Origin: a virus
Direction: 5' to 3' (one strand)
Length of the DNA stretch: 64,000 nt
IMG/VR virus record: IMGVR_UViG_3300009523_000001
Span: 1 to 64,000 of that record
Shown here piece by piece: positions 8,088 through 15,998 of the stretch (position 1 is the stretch's first letter; the number at the start of each line of letters is the position of its first letter). A model generated the notes under the pieces. It ran no database searches, had not been told where the DNA came from, and saw only the letters and a program-made list of their open reading frames with translations. The translations under genes were made by a program, and so were the position numbers.

Positions 8088-8759
8088 TTACTGTGGTGGC
8101 TCTCGTCGGGTGGTGCGTTTCGGAGCGCGTCGGGTCCGCGCGAAGTTCATGGTGGAGCGCAGTTCATTAGCCGTCTCCGGATCGCGTTTGGCGGCCCAGG
8201 CCACCGCAGCGTCAAGCTGCTGCGCCGGCAGGCTCTCGGCAGCTTGCTCGATCGCGGCGACGTCTTTCGGTCGGTCGGCCTTCGTCTTGACGAGCAGGAT
8301 GCCGCCGAGCGGAGCGATCGGGACCTGGACGCCGTAGTGGGTCTGCATGTGCGACAGCTCGATCATCTCCTGCTCGATCGGGTGCTGTGCTGCGAGAAGG
8401 TCCACACCGAGACCGAGCGGGCTGCGCAGTGGGATCATGGACCGCTCCTCGTGGATGTCGAAGAGCACCCCGTCGTCCATGTAGTGGACCGTCGCCCTGT
8501 CGGTCGGCACGTAGTCGTCTGTGCCTGCGTCGTAGAGCAGGGGCGTGTAGCCGAACGTCTCGACGAGCACGTCCGCGAAGTCTTCGAGGTTGGCCGTCGG
8601 CACGAGCGCGTCGGCGTCCTCGGTGTGTTTCGGTACGCCGTAGGCGATGAGGGCCTGACCACCGATGAGCGCCCACGGGACGCGCGCGTTGGTGGCGGCG
8701 CGCCGGATGTCGAGCAGAGCGTTCGTGACTGCGGGGTCGGAGGGGGGGATGTTGCTCAC
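8088..8759 (-). CDS. Nucleotidyltransferase-like protein
   Basis: 223 aa. VPWALIGGQALIAYGVPKHTEDADALV matches the GG-x-A ... T-x-D-x-D start of minimal nucleotidyltransferase folds (AbiEii / DUF6036-like), with D-x-D as the probable metal site. The rest is helical with a beta middle. Families of this type act as antitoxin-regulated toxins (AMPylators or tRNA modifiers) or house-cleaning enzymes. GTG 8759 has GAGGAG upstream and overlaps the upstream stop. No obvious AbiEi antitoxin lies beside it. Confidence 0.6.
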   Translation of the reverse strand: MSNIPPSDPAVTNALLDIRRAATNARVPWALIGGQALIAYGVPKHTEDADALVPTANLEDFADVLVETFGYTPLLYDAGTDDYVPTDRATVHYMDDGVLFDIHEERSMIPLRSPLGLGVDLLAAQHPIEQEMIELSHMQTHYGVQVPIAPLGGILLVKTKADRPKDVAAIEQAAESLPAQQLDAAVAWAAKRDPETANELRSTMNFARTRRAPKRTTRREPPQ

Positions 8760-9166
8760 CGGGATCTCCTCTTCACGGGGGGTGGATTCGCGAGCAGTTT
8801 CTGGACAGCGTCCGTTGCCTGGATCAGGTCCGTGGCCAGCGTCTCGACGATGACGGCGTTGCCGTTCGTCAGGTACACCTCGGTCGGTTCGGCCGCCTGC
8901 TCGACGACGATGACCTCGAGCGCACCGAATCGGAAGTGCGTGCGGCGGCGAGCGGCTGGTCGATGCCGGTTGCCGGTGAGGCGGTCGCCGAACGCGAGCA
9001 TGCGGTCGACGGCGGTGATGGGGCGGACAGCTTGCCTGGACCGGTCCAGCGCGGCGCACGCGTTTGCGAGAGTGCCTCCGGCTGGCGCCGTGGGTCCGAT
9101 CGTCTTCGACCGAACCGTCCACCAGCGCATCGCTTGCGCGATCACTTCATTCTCTTCGGGTGTCAT
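8756..9166 (-). CDS. Hypothetical protein
   Basis: 136 aa, first residues MTPEENEVIAQAM. The middle has a beta region (FRFGALEVIVVEQ) and the end a helix with a basic tail. Unrecognised. It lies directly upstream of the nucleotidyltransferase-like gene with a 4-nt overlap, so a functional pair is possible but unproven. Confidence 0.65.
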   Translation of the reverse strand: MTPEENEVIAQAMRWWTVRSKTIGPTAPAGGTLANACAALDRSRQAVRPITAVDRMLAFGDRLTGNRHRPAARRRTHFRFGALEVIVVEQAAEPTEVYLTNGNAVIVETLATDLIQATDAVQKLLANPPPVKRRSR

Positions 9167-9173
9167 GGGGCAC

Positions 9174-9773
9174 TCATTCGTAGAAGGATCCAGCAGGAAT
9201 GGGGACGTACGGGATTGTGCTGTCTCCCGGGAACCACTGGTAGTTCGAGGGAGACAGCCCGACGAAGACGGCGGCTTCCTGGTCGGGGCGGCCGTTGGTC
9301 ACCCACTGGCTGTACCGGTGATTGCCCTCCAGCAGGAGGGGTGCCCGCACCGTGTGGCCCCAGAAGATCAACCCGTCGAGCGACACCGCATCGCTGGGCT
9401 TCATCGTGGACTCGAAGCCCCACTCGCGGACGATGCGCTGGCTGCTGGAAAAGAGGGCGCGACCCCGGTACCAGATCGTGTCCGGTGGGATCTCAACCCA
9501 GAGCCACCGCCGCATCCCGCAGAGGGCGCGTAGGCGCTTGCGGTTCTGCTCTCGGTCGTGGAGATCGGGCGCGTCGAGCGAGAGGCGGAGGCTCAGGCCG
9601 GTCACCGAGCGGACCGGTTTGCCAACCAGCTCGCGAAGCACTCGACCGAGTCGCCCGATCAGGCTCGGTTGTCTGTGGCTCTGACGCTCAAGAATCGGAA
9701 CTTCGGCCGTCAGCCACGCGCAGACGACTTCGTGGACGCTGCAGGGGACCAAGTCGGAGAAGCCGTTGATCAT
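9174..9773 (-). CDS. Hypothetical protein, Trp-rich
   Basis: 199 aa. Start ATG 9773 overlaps the stop of 9770-10141. Central residues RLRALCGMRRWLWVEIP and later LFEG-type loops (LLLEGNHRYSQWVTNG) suggest a mixed alpha/beta enzyme-like fold; LEGNHR-YS recalls ParB/sulfiredoxin-type loops, but the match is weak. Function unassigned. Confidence 0.6.
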   Translation of the reverse strand: MINGFSDLVPCSVHEVVCAWLTAEVPILERQSHRQPSLIGRLGRVLRELVGKPVRSVTGLSLRLSLDAPDLHDREQNRKRLRALCGMRRWLWVEIPPDTIWYRGRALFSSSQRIVREWGFESTMKPSDAVSLDGLIFWGHTVRAPLLLEGNHRYSQWVTNGRPDQEAAVFVGLSPSNYQWFPGDSTIPYVPIPAGSFYE

Positions 9774-10141
9774 GGGATAACCCTCGGTACGCGGCCGGTT
9801 CCGGCGCACGTCGGGCAGGTGGTCTCTTCGAGCCGATCGCGCATCTTGCGATCAACGACCAGGTGGATCGGGCTCGCGCTGCCTGGAGCTCGCGCGTGCT
9901 GCGCCTCGTTCTCCGCGAGCGCGGCGGTGATGTCCTCCGCAGTCGTGCCCGGCCGGAAAGCCCACCGCTCGTCGCGGGGGCCGTCGGGCGCGAAGTGCGG
10001 GCAGCCTGCGAATGCGCAGAGATTTGGTAGCGCACCGTGGACGCACGGAACGGGATCGCTCACGGGACCGGGGTCGCTCCTTTTCGGAGACGGAGGGTCA
10101 TTGTGGCGCTTGGCGATCATGGTGCGTTGCCGGCGCCTCAT
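9770..10141 (-). CDS. Small protein with C-terminal zinc knuckle
   Basis: 123 aa. An internal CxxxxxxxC-AGC stretch and a C-terminal TTCPTCAGTGRVP (CxxC-x-GxG, DnaJ-like). It starts at ATG 10141, which overlaps the stop of 10138-10311. Unrecognised otherwise. Confidence 0.6.
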   Translation of the reverse strand: MRRRQRTMIAKRHNDPPSPKRSDPGPVSDPVPCVHGALPNLCAFAGCPHFAPDGPRDERWAFRPGTTAEDITAALAENEAQHARAPGSASPIHLVVDRKMRDRLEETTCPTCAGTGRVPRVIP

Positions 10142-10311
10142 CGGGGGATCCATGTGCGCTTCGTGATGAGTCGAATGCACCGCTCGCAGGTCACCCGATC
10201 GCGCGAATCGGTGCGTGAGCTGCGGGCGCCGCACCACGGCTCGCCGACGCACTCTCCCGCCACCTGGCCGTTCTTGATCCAGGGCTTGCGCGCGTGCATG
10301 ACTCTTTTCAT
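10138..10311 (-). CDS. Basic Cys-containing microprotein
   Basis: 57 aa. It begins MKRVMHARKPWIKNGQVAGE, with GECVGEPWCGAR and VTCERC giving a four-Cys pattern (CxxxxxC ... CxxC). A similar small zinc-binding protein is recurrent in tailed phages. GGAGGG precedes the ATG, and both ends overlap neighbours (ATGA). Confidence 0.65.
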   Translation of the reverse strand: MKRVMHARKPWIKNGQVAGECVGEPWCGARSSRTDSRDRVTCERCIRLITKRTWIPR

Positions 10312-10559
10312 GATCCCTCCGGGGGTGGCGGTTCAAAAGCCGCGAGCTTCGCGACGAGTTCTGCCAAGCGGAGCCGCGCGGCATCCGGATCGCCGGCGCG
10401 ACTAGAAGCGATGGACCGTACGTGCGTGAGGGCCGCGCTTGCGACCGCGCGAGCATCGTCGAACGTACGCCCAGCCACACCACACCGAGCGATGTAGCTG
10501 TCGAAGTAGGCTGCCAAGTTCTCGGCCACTTCGATTGGTACTGAAAAGTTGGTCACCAT
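10308..10559 (-). CDS. Hypothetical helical protein
   Basis: 83 aa, start ATG 10559 (GTG 10562 also possible). Almost entirely helical and Ala-rich (DDARAVASAALTHVRSIASS), with a Pro-rich tail. It overlaps its neighbours on both sides. Unrecognised. Confidence 0.6.
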   Translation of the reverse strand: MVTNFSVPIEVAENLAAYFDSYIARCGVAGRTFDDARAVASAALTHVRSIASSRAGDPDAARLRLAELVAKLAAFEPPPPEGS

Positions 10560-10759
10560 CACCCGACCTCCGCCAGCTTGTTCAGCTTCGCGCACTCGGG
10601 GCAGAGTCCGCCGCCCTGTGCGAGGAACTTCTTGAGCCACTTCTCGCCCTCGGCGTTCAGCCGGACGAATCCGCCGGTCGTCGCGCCGCAGAGTCGGGTG
10701 ACGGAGCGACCCCTCGGGAGGAGGTGGATGTTCTGCGGGAGGGCGTGGTGGCGTGTCAT
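10559..10759 (-). CDS. Small protein with CxxC near C-terminus
   Basis: 66 aa. LCGATTGGFVRLNAEGEKWLKKFLAQGG is followed by LCPECAKL, one zinc knuckle plus an earlier Cys. The TGA overlaps the next ATG (TGATG). Unrecognised. Confidence 0.65.
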   Translation of the reverse strand: MTRHHALPQNIHLLPRGRSVTRLCGATTGGFVRLNAEGEKWLKKFLAQGGGLCPECAKLNKLAEVG

Positions 10760-10947
10760 TGCGATGTGCCTTCCGCGAGTTTCGCCATTGCATCCTCGTA
10801 TGCGTGTTCAAAGGCATAACCGACAGAGGACCCATCTCCGCTACCCTCAAATCCGTTGACCTCTACACTGATCCACCACCACGTCAGTGTGCTGTTGCCG
10901 TCGGCGTGTCCCTTTTTCACCTTCGTCAGGAGAGAGAATTTTGTCAT
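10756..10947 (-). CDS. Hypothetical protein
   Basis: 63 aa. The start ATG 10947 overlaps the upstream stop. A Lys-rich start is followed by TLTWWWISVEVNG, a beta segment, and an acidic helix. Unrecognised. Confidence 0.6.
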   Translation of the reverse strand: MTKFSLLTKVKKGHADGNSTLTWWWISVEVNGFEGSGDGSSVGYAFEHAYEDAMAKLAEGTSQ

Positions 10948-11120
10948 GGGCACCTCGTGGCGGTGTCGGGCTTCAGTGGGGCCCCGAGCGGCAAGTGGCC
11001 GACGTCCCAGCCGGCCGCTCGGAGTTGGGTTTCGCGGGCCTCGATGAGCTCGACCGGGACCCGTTCGCGGATCATGCCGTGCTTGCGGTGGCAGTAGGCG
11101 AACATGAGGACGGTGGTCAT
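10944..11120 (-). CDS. Hypothetical protein
   Basis: 58 aa, MTTVLMFAYCHRKHGMIRER at the start. It contains a Cys/His pair (YCHRKH) and ends in RCP. ATGA overlaps on both sides place it in the coupled string. Unrecognised. Confidence 0.55.
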   Translation of the reverse strand: MTTVLMFAYCHRKHGMIRERVPVELIEARETQLRAAGWDVGHLPLGAPLKPDTATRCP

Positions 11121-11296
11121 GGGGAGCTTCTCTCTGGCAGCACGGTCACCGCCCAGCCGGCCTTGCGGTAGACGCGGGTGGCGGCAGCGGCCGCCTGCGG
11201 GGAGGCGCACTCGTGGCGGTGGACGATGCCGGGCTTGGCGACCATCACGAGGTACTTCCGGGTTGCGGGAACCGTGTGGATCTGGATCGCGTTCAT
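11117..11296 (-). CDS. Small hypothetical protein
   Basis: 59 aa. AAGGAG precedes the ATG. Beta-alpha composition, VPATRKYLVMVAKPG, then an Ala-rich helix and AGWAVTVLPE. It overlaps the next gene by ATGA. Unrecognised. Confidence 0.6.
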   Translation of the reverse strand: MNAIQIHTVPATRKYLVMVAKPGIVHRHECASPQAAAAATRVYRKAGWAVTVLPERSSP

Positions 11297-11315
11297 GGTT
11301 TCGGCTCCTTCAACC

Positions 11316-11489
11316 TTAGAGGTAGTCGATCAGAGCACCGCAACCGACGCAGCGATCGACCTCGTCGAACTCCTTGTGCTCGCACGTCTCTTCGATGGTC
11401 CGGTACTCGGCCTTCAAGACATTGAGCTGTCGACGAAGCTGGTTCATCTTCTTCTTGATCTCTCTCAACCGATTGGGTTGCCAGCTCAT
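11316..11489 (-). CDS. Coiled-coil microprotein with zinc motif
   Basis: 57 aa. The first 35 residues form a basic amphipathic helix (LREIKKKMNQLRRQLNVLK). The C-terminus has TCEHKEFDEVDRCVGCG, a possible C-x-H...CxxC zinc site. It is 10 nt from the upstream gene's stop. Unrecognised. Confidence 0.65.
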   Translation of the reverse strand: MSWQPNRLREIKKKMNQLRRQLNVLKAEYRTIEETCEHKEFDEVDRCVGCGALIDYL

Positions 11490-11499
11490 GGGATTTTTC

Positions 11500-11850
11500 T
11501 CAGGCCGCCAGGTGGGCGAGCCCCTCCTTGATGAGTGCCTCGATCGGTTCGCGGCCGACGCGGTCGCCGAGGCCGTCCACGAACCGGCGGACGGCCGGTA
11601 CCTTGAAGCCCATACCCACGAGCGCGGAGACGAGTCGCCCGGTCTCCAGGTCGACGTTCCGGGCGGGCGGGGGGACGACCCGGAGGTTCGGGCGTCCGGG
11701 CGCCGGGGCGGCTTGGGGGCGCGGCCGGACCACGGTAGCAGCTCGCAGGGCCAGGGCCGTGACGAGGCGCACCAAGGCGGCGCCCAGCTCGAGGACGGCG
11801 GAGATCAGAGATACCAGGGCGACGTACAAGCGGACGGTGGCGATTTTCAC
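11500..11850 (-). CDS. RuvA C-terminal-like domain behind a hydrophobic helix
   Basis: 116 aa from GTG 11850 (GGAGG 6 nt upstream). Residues 1-42 are a long amphipathic to hydrophobic helix, possibly membrane-associated. A Pro/Arg linker follows. Residues about 68-116 (TGRLVSALVGMGFKVPAVRR and on) resemble the RuvA domain III / UBA-like three-helix bundle that contacts RuvB-type motors. No RuvA DNA-binding domain is present. Adaptor function is an inference. Confidence 0.55.
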   Translation of the reverse strand: MKIATVRLYVALVSLISAVLELGAALVRLVTALALRAATVVRPRPQAAPAPGRPNLRVVPPPARNVDLETGRLVSALVGMGFKVPAVRRFVDGLGDRVGREPIEALIKEGLAHLAA

Positions 11851-12035
11851 GATGGACCTCCTTCGGAGGCGGCCGGAGGCCCACCGGTCGCACGGCAGTC
11901 CCTGCAAGCCACACGCTCACCGTCCATCCGGCAGCGCTCGCCGTGCGGGCAGTTGTGCGAGTGCAGTCGCTCGGTCCCACGCGCCGAGTGCGTGGCAGTG
12001 GCCGGCAGGCCACAGCGAGGGCAGGACGTCTTCAT
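11847..12035 (-). CDS. Zinc-ribbon microprotein
   Basis: 62 aa. CPRCG at the N-terminus, then HNCPHGERC and CRDC: enough Cys and His for two zinc sites. The start overlaps the previous stop, and the stop overlaps the GTG of 11500-11850. A typical phage small zinc protein of unknown target. Confidence 0.65.
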   Translation of the reverse strand: MKTSCPRCGLPATATHSARGTERLHSHNCPHGERCRMDGERVACRDCRATGGPPAASEGGPS

Positions 12036-12532
12036 CGGACGCGCCCGAAGAGTAGGGGGTACTTCTTGCCCAGATCGCTGGACGGCCCGTCCCAGAAGTG
12101 GGACTCCGCCCGGATGGTCGCCGAAGCGGGAATGGGGAGCTGCTCGATGAGGATCGCTGCCGCCAGGCGGCACTTCTCGACCTCGGCGTGCAGCTTGTCG
12201 AGCTTGTCCTTGAGCGATTCCTCGGCCTCTACGCGCTCCGCGTAGTCGCGCGAGTCGGCGATCTCGAGGGCCTCGGCCATGCCCTCGGCCCACGGCTTGG
12301 AACCGTTCCAGCAGAGGGACACTCCGTTGTCGTAGGGAAGGCCGTTGCCCCAGATCCGGATGGTCCGGAGGCCGTAGTGATCGGGCTCCACGCTGACCGT
12401 GGTGCCGGGCAGTTCGGCCACGATGAAGGGCTTCACGCGGCGGGTGAATTGCGCGTGGTGGCGGAACTTCTCGAAGGCGCGGCGCAGGCCAAGGACGACG
12501 GCGATTTGCTGCTGGAGGAGTGGCTGATTCAT
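12032..12532 (-). CDS. Hypothetical protein, first gene of the minus directon
   Basis: 166 aa. ATG 12532 is chosen because the promoter at 12546-12573 would place the transcript start about 12 nt upstream; an upstream ATG at 12556 lies inside that promoter. The protein has an N-terminal helix, a beta-rich middle and a long coiled coil (RVEAEESLKDKLDKLHAEVE). Unrecognised. It is the promoter-proximal gene of the run that extends leftward to 4831. Confidence 0.65.
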   Translation of the reverse strand: MNQPLLQQQIAVVLGLRRAFEKFRHHAQFTRRVKPFIVAELPGTTVSVEPDHYGLRTIRIWGNGLPYDNGVSLCWNGSKPWAEGMAEALEIADSRDYAERVEAEESLKDKLDKLHAEVEKCRLAAAILIEQLPIPASATIRAESHFWDGPSSDLGKKYPLLFGRVR

Positions 12533-12545
12533 GGGCGTTTCAATG

Positions 12546-12573
12546 AGTATAGCCATTCGGTGGATAAACGCAA
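12546..12573 (-). promoter_or_regulatory. Sigma70-type promoter for the leftward directon
   Basis: On the minus strand: -35 TTGCGT, 16-nt spacer, -10 TATACT. The predicted transcript starts about 12 nt before the ATG at 12532, a very short leader without an obvious Shine-Dalgarno. Confidence 0.6.
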
Positions 12574-12582
12574 CCTTTTTTA

Positions 12583-12610
12583 TTGACAATGACCACCCGT
12601 GTGTTACGTT
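12583..12610 (+). promoter_or_regulatory. Sigma70-type promoter for the rightward directon
   Basis: -35 TTGACA (perfect), 16-nt spacer, -10 TACGTT. It lies back to back with the leftward promoter, 9 nt apart. It drives the helicase gene and probably the long plus run. Confidence 0.6.
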
Positions 12611-12636
12611 CAGTTCATCCCCCAGGGAGGTCCCCA

Positions 12637-14052
12637 ATGTTCACACCGAGCCCATTTCAAGTTGCCATCTTCGAAGACATCGCCAGCGGTACCGGCCACA
12701 CGGCTGTCAATGCGGTCGCCGGCAGCGGCAAGACCACGACGCTGGTCACCGGCCTGGGCCACGTGCCGGCCGGCTGCTCGACCCTCTTCATGGCTTTCAA
12801 CACGAAGATCATCGAGGAGCTGAAGCGTCGGGCGCCGAGGGGTGTCGAGGTTCGCGGGTTGCACTCCTATGGAGTCAACGCGGTCAACCGCGCGCTCGGC
12901 AACTTGCCGCTCAACAAGTTCCGGGTGGACGACTTGGCCTGCAAGTTCAGCGTGGACATCGCCAAGAACCCGGAGCTGCGCAAGGACATCACCGATTGCG
13001 TGTCGATGGCGAAGGCCAAGCTCGCGAGCGACGAGGCGGGTATCGACGCGATCATCGACGAGTTCGGCTACAACGGCGCGCAGAACGGCTCGCGCGACGG
13101 CTTCATCGCCAACGTGCTCCAGCTCCTCATGCAGTGTACGGGCACGGAGGACGGCTGCATCGACTACGACGACATGATCTGGTTGCCCATCGTGCGCAAC
13201 CTCCGGCAACGCCAGTTCGATCGCGTCTTCATCGACGAGACACAGGACCTGAATGCCGCGCAAATCGAGCTGACCCTGCGCGCCATCAAGCCGAACGGCC
13301 GCATCGTCGCGGTCGGCGACCCACGGCAGGCGATCTATCGGTTCCGTGGTGCCGACGAGCATGCGTTCGAGAACGTTGTCTCCAAGCTCAACGCCAAGGT
13401 GCTGCCGTTGTCGGTCTGCTACCGCTGCGCGAAGAGCATCGTGCAGGTGGCGCAGGCGATCGTGCCTGGCATCCAGGCCGCTCCGGACGCCGAAGTGGGG
13501 GAGGTCAAGTCGGTCCTCTACGAGGAGATGCGCAAGGCGGTGCAGCCGGGAGACTTCGTGCTTTCCCGCACGAACGCGCCGCTGGTCTCGCTCTGCCTGG
13601 GTCTGATCGCCGAAGGGCGGTCGGCGATGATCCAGGGCCGCGATGTCGGCCAGCAGCTCGCTGGGCTCGTCAAGAAGGCGAAGGCCACGAACGTGGAGGG
13701 GTTGCGGGATTACATCGAGGCGTGGGGCAAGAAGGAATGCGCCCGGCTTGCGGCGAAGCGACGCGACATCCAGCCGGTCGAGGACAAGGCGGCCTGCATT
13801 CTGGCCATCAGCGAGGGTGCGGCTTCCGTCAAGGACGTCCTCGACCGCATCGGGGCGCTGTTCGCCGATACCAACGAGAGCGGCCGGATCGTCCTCAGTT
13901 CGACGCACCGCGCGAAGGGTCTCGAGCGCGATCGGGTGTGGCTGCTCGAGGACACGTACCGCCGCCGACCGGGCGTGGAAGAGGACAACCTGTGGTATGT
14001 AGCCTGCACTCGCGCCCGCAAGTCGCTCATGCTGGTCGAGGGGCTCAAGTGA
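12637..14052 (+). CDS. SF1 UvrD/Rep-like DNA helicase
   Basis: 471 aa. Walker A is AGSGKTTT (28-35). FMAFNTKIIEEL is motif Ia, FIDETQDL (198-205) is motif II, VGDPRQAIYRFRGA (226-239) is motif III, SSTHRAKGLERD is motif V, and YVACTRARKSL is motif VI. This is a compact UvrD-family 3'-5' ssDNA translocase, shorter than the roughly 700-aa bacterial enzymes and similar to phage and plasmid versions. GGGAGG lies 6-7 nt upstream of ATG 12637. It sits directly behind the divergent promoter, consistent with early replication or repair. The stop overlaps the GTG of the next gene. Confidence 0.9.
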   Translation: MFTPSPFQVAIFEDIASGTGHTAVNAVAGSGKTTTLVTGLGHVPAGCSTLFMAFNTKIIEELKRRAPRGVEVRGLHSYGVNAVNRALGNLPLNKFRVDDLACKFSVDIAKNPELRKDITDCVSMAKAKLASDEAGIDAIIDEFGYNGAQNGSRDGFIANVLQLLMQCTGTEDGCIDYDDMIWLPIVRNLRQRQFDRVFIDETQDLNAAQIELTLRAIKPNGRIVAVGDPRQAIYRFRGADEHAFENVVSKLNAKVLPLSVCYRCAKSIVQVAQAIVPGIQAAPDAEVGEVKSVLYEEMRKAVQPGDFVLSRTNAPLVSLCLGLIAEGRSAMIQGRDVGQQLAGLVKKAKATNVEGLRDYIEAWGKKECARLAAKRRDIQPVEDKAACILAISEGAASVKDVLDRIGALFADTNESGRIVLSSTHRAKGLERDRVWLLEDTYRRRPGVEEDNLWYVACTRARKSLMLVEGLK

Positions 14053-14426
14053 GCCGGGGCTTCGTCCCCGTCCCCGCCTCCGCCATCCGGGAACGGTTGG
14101 CGGCGGCGAGGTTCCGCCTGATCTCCGCGCCACACGGCGAGGAGGTCTACGAGCGGCCGCACGACAAGGATGCTCGGTACACCGTCAAGGTCTACAGCTC
14201 GATCCAGCGCGGAGCTGATGAGGTCCGCGAGTGCGGGGAGGACGCGATCCGGGTCGTGGCCATCTTCCTCGACGGTCGGTTCCACTACCCGGCGCGCGAG
14301 GTCCCCATCTTCAAGGCGACCAGGGTGCACCGGACGGGGAGCGTCGAGGCCGTGCTCGATCGGATGATCGAGAGGGCGCGGGAGGCGTATGCCGCATGCA
14401 ACGGTCACCGAAACGGAGGTACCTAA
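14049..14426 (+). CDS. Hypothetical protein
   Basis: 125 aa from GTG 14049, overlapping the helicase stop. Alpha/beta composition, YTVKVYSSIQRGADEVRECG, then IRVVAIFLDGRFHYP. It may be a helicase partner by position, but no family was recognised. Confidence 0.65.
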   Translation: MSRGFVPVPASAIRERLAAARFRLISAPHGEEVYERPHDKDARYTVKVYSSIQRGADEVRECGEDAIRVVAIFLDGRFHYPAREVPIFKATRVHRTGSVEAVLDRMIERAREAYAACNGHRNGGT

Positions 14427-14843
14427 ATGAATACTGAAACAGTTGTCGATCGGCCGGAACCGTTCAAGCACACATTCTCGCTCACCGTCGCGGTCGACGG
14501 GTTCTGGGTCGAGTACCTCACGCGGTGGCCGGACATCTTCGGACGGCAGTACGCCGGCACCTGGCTGCGCGGCGTCGAGCGGGACCGCACCGGGTGGCTC
14601 TGCTGGGAGGACGACGAGCGGCACCGGCGCGGCGAGGAGCCCGACCGCGAGGAGGCCCTGCGAGCGTGGCGTGACAACTTGCCGCTCCCGAAGGGCTGGT
14701 ACCGGCTGGACCGCGCGGCCGCTCTCCGCGCCTGGGAGGAGGGCGTCAAGCGCTGGGGCGTCGACTGGTACGAAGAGACGGACGCCAACCGCGAGGACGT
14801 CGTGGTGCAGCTCGCGCTGCTCGGGGAGATTCGATATGGCTGA
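14427..14843 (+). CDS. Hypothetical Trp-rich protein
   Basis: 138 aa, unusually rich in Trp and Arg (WLCWEDDERHRR, EEALRAWRDNLPLPKGWYRL). AGGTACC with weak SD before the ATG, immediately after the previous stop. Unrecognised. Confidence 0.65.
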   Translation: MNTETVVDRPEPFKHTFSLTVAVDGFWVEYLTRWPDIFGRQYAGTWLRGVERDRTGWLCWEDDERHRRGEEPDREEALRAWRDNLPLPKGWYRLDRAAALRAWEEGVKRWGVDWYEETDANREDVVVQLALLGEIRYG

Positions 14844-15045
14844 CACGTATCTGCCAGGGGTCGATGAACTGCGCGCGTTTGTCCGCGCGACGGAGGCGTT
14901 GATGCTCGGGTTCAGTGCCGAGGAGGTAGGACATCTCGCCGACTACGTGGGCGAGCACGGGACCGACGGGAACGGCGGTGTGCGCGAGGACGCCGCGGTC
15001 GTCGAGTGCTTGCGCGTCATCGTCGATGCGATGGGGAGGAAGTAG
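14836..15045 (+). CDS. Small acidic helical protein
   Basis: 69 aa. MADTYLPGVDELRAFVRATE and on; it overlaps the previous gene by 8 nt. Mostly helical. Unrecognised. Confidence 0.6.
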   Translation: MADTYLPGVDELRAFVRATEALMLGFSAEEVGHLADYVGEHGTDGNGGVREDAAVVECLRVIVDAMGRK

Positions 15046-15047
15046 TC

Positions 15048-15998
15048 ATGGCGGATCGTGTCCCAGCCGTCACCGTCACCGGTGCGGGTGGTTCGCCGGG
15101 AACGGCGGACGGGGACGGGGCCAACGGGTGGATACGCATCGAGTGGGAGGAGCTAGTCATGCAGGGGAATACGGTTATTGAGTTGAGCTTGAAGCAGATT
15201 GCCAGCCGCGCCTGGCGTGATCGGACGTTAGCAAACGTCTACAAGACGGCGAGGAGACTGACTGGCAAGCAGGCGACCGTTCTGCTGAAGGTGCAGGCCA
15301 TTGTGGACATGGTCCGCAAAAACGCCAGGGGTGTCGATCCGACGGTTCAGGAGTCTTTTCTGCATGTGGACTCGATTCTTCGAGCCGGTCCGGTTGACGC
15401 TGATGACGCGGTGCTAGCCGCAGCGACGCTGTGTCTGTCCGTGGGAATCCGGTGCCGGATCGTTGGCGCACGGCGCGGACAGAGCTGGACTTGCTGGCTC
15501 GAATATCAGGATGGCTATCAGTGGGTCACCGTTGATGTGCTTGGCGGTGTACCTGTCGGTGCAGACGAGCAGCTCGTCGTCGAGTGTCAAGGAGGAGAGA
15601 TGGTCAAGGAGCGAGAGTACGCGGAGATCGAGCAGTACGACGTCGGACGCAGCACGTTCCACGCGTTCGGTCGTCACTGGCCGGTGAGTGATTTCATCGG
15701 CACGATCACAGACGTGGACGTCGGCAAGCGTGTCTACCGAGTGAGCGAGCACGCCGTCGGCGTGGAGAACGCCGAGCAGTTCAAGGCGCGGCGAGAGACG
15801 GAGGTACGGAGCCATACCCATGACAATGTCGCTTGGCTCGCAAACCTCATCTACAAGGCGCTGAATGCCCATCGGGCAGAGTTCGGTGCTCCAGACCTTG
15901 TGCGGCCACCGAATCCGAAGCAAGGCTACGCCATCGCGGTGCTCTTTGCGGACGGCAAGGACGTGGTCATTCGGTTCGAAGAGAGCGGAGGCAAGTGA
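15048..15998 (+). CDS. Degenerate transglutaminase-like protein, two possible starts
   Basis: 316 aa from ATG 15048. Residues 95-165 (VDPTVQESFLHVDSILRAGP, DADDAVLAAATLCLSVGIRC, SWTCWLEYQDGYQWVTVD) follow the transglutaminase-like fold used by phage and peptidase relatives. However, the expected catalytic D-C-D-D is DADD (Ala118), and the usual His before W-x-E is replaced. Residues 205-250 (FGRHWPVSDFIGTITDVDVG and following) look like a second small phage domain. A second ATG at 15159 (residue 38) has an equally good, near-duplicate ribosome site; residues 1-37 are Gly-rich. Confidence 0.65.
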   Translation: MADRVPAVTVTGAGGSPGTADGDGANGWIRIEWEELVMQGNTVIELSLKQIASRAWRDRTLANVYKTARRLTGKQATVLLKVQAIVDMVRKNARGVDPTVQESFLHVDSILRAGPVDADDAVLAAATLCLSVGIRCRIVGARRGQSWTCWLEYQDGYQWVTVDVLGGVPVGADEQLVVECQGGEMVKEREYAEIEQYDVGRSTFHAFGRHWPVSDFIGTITDVDVGKRVYRVSEHAVGVENAEQFKARRETEVRSHTHDNVAWLANLIYKALNAHRAEFGAPDLVRPPNPKQGYAIAVLFADGKDVVIRFEESGGK

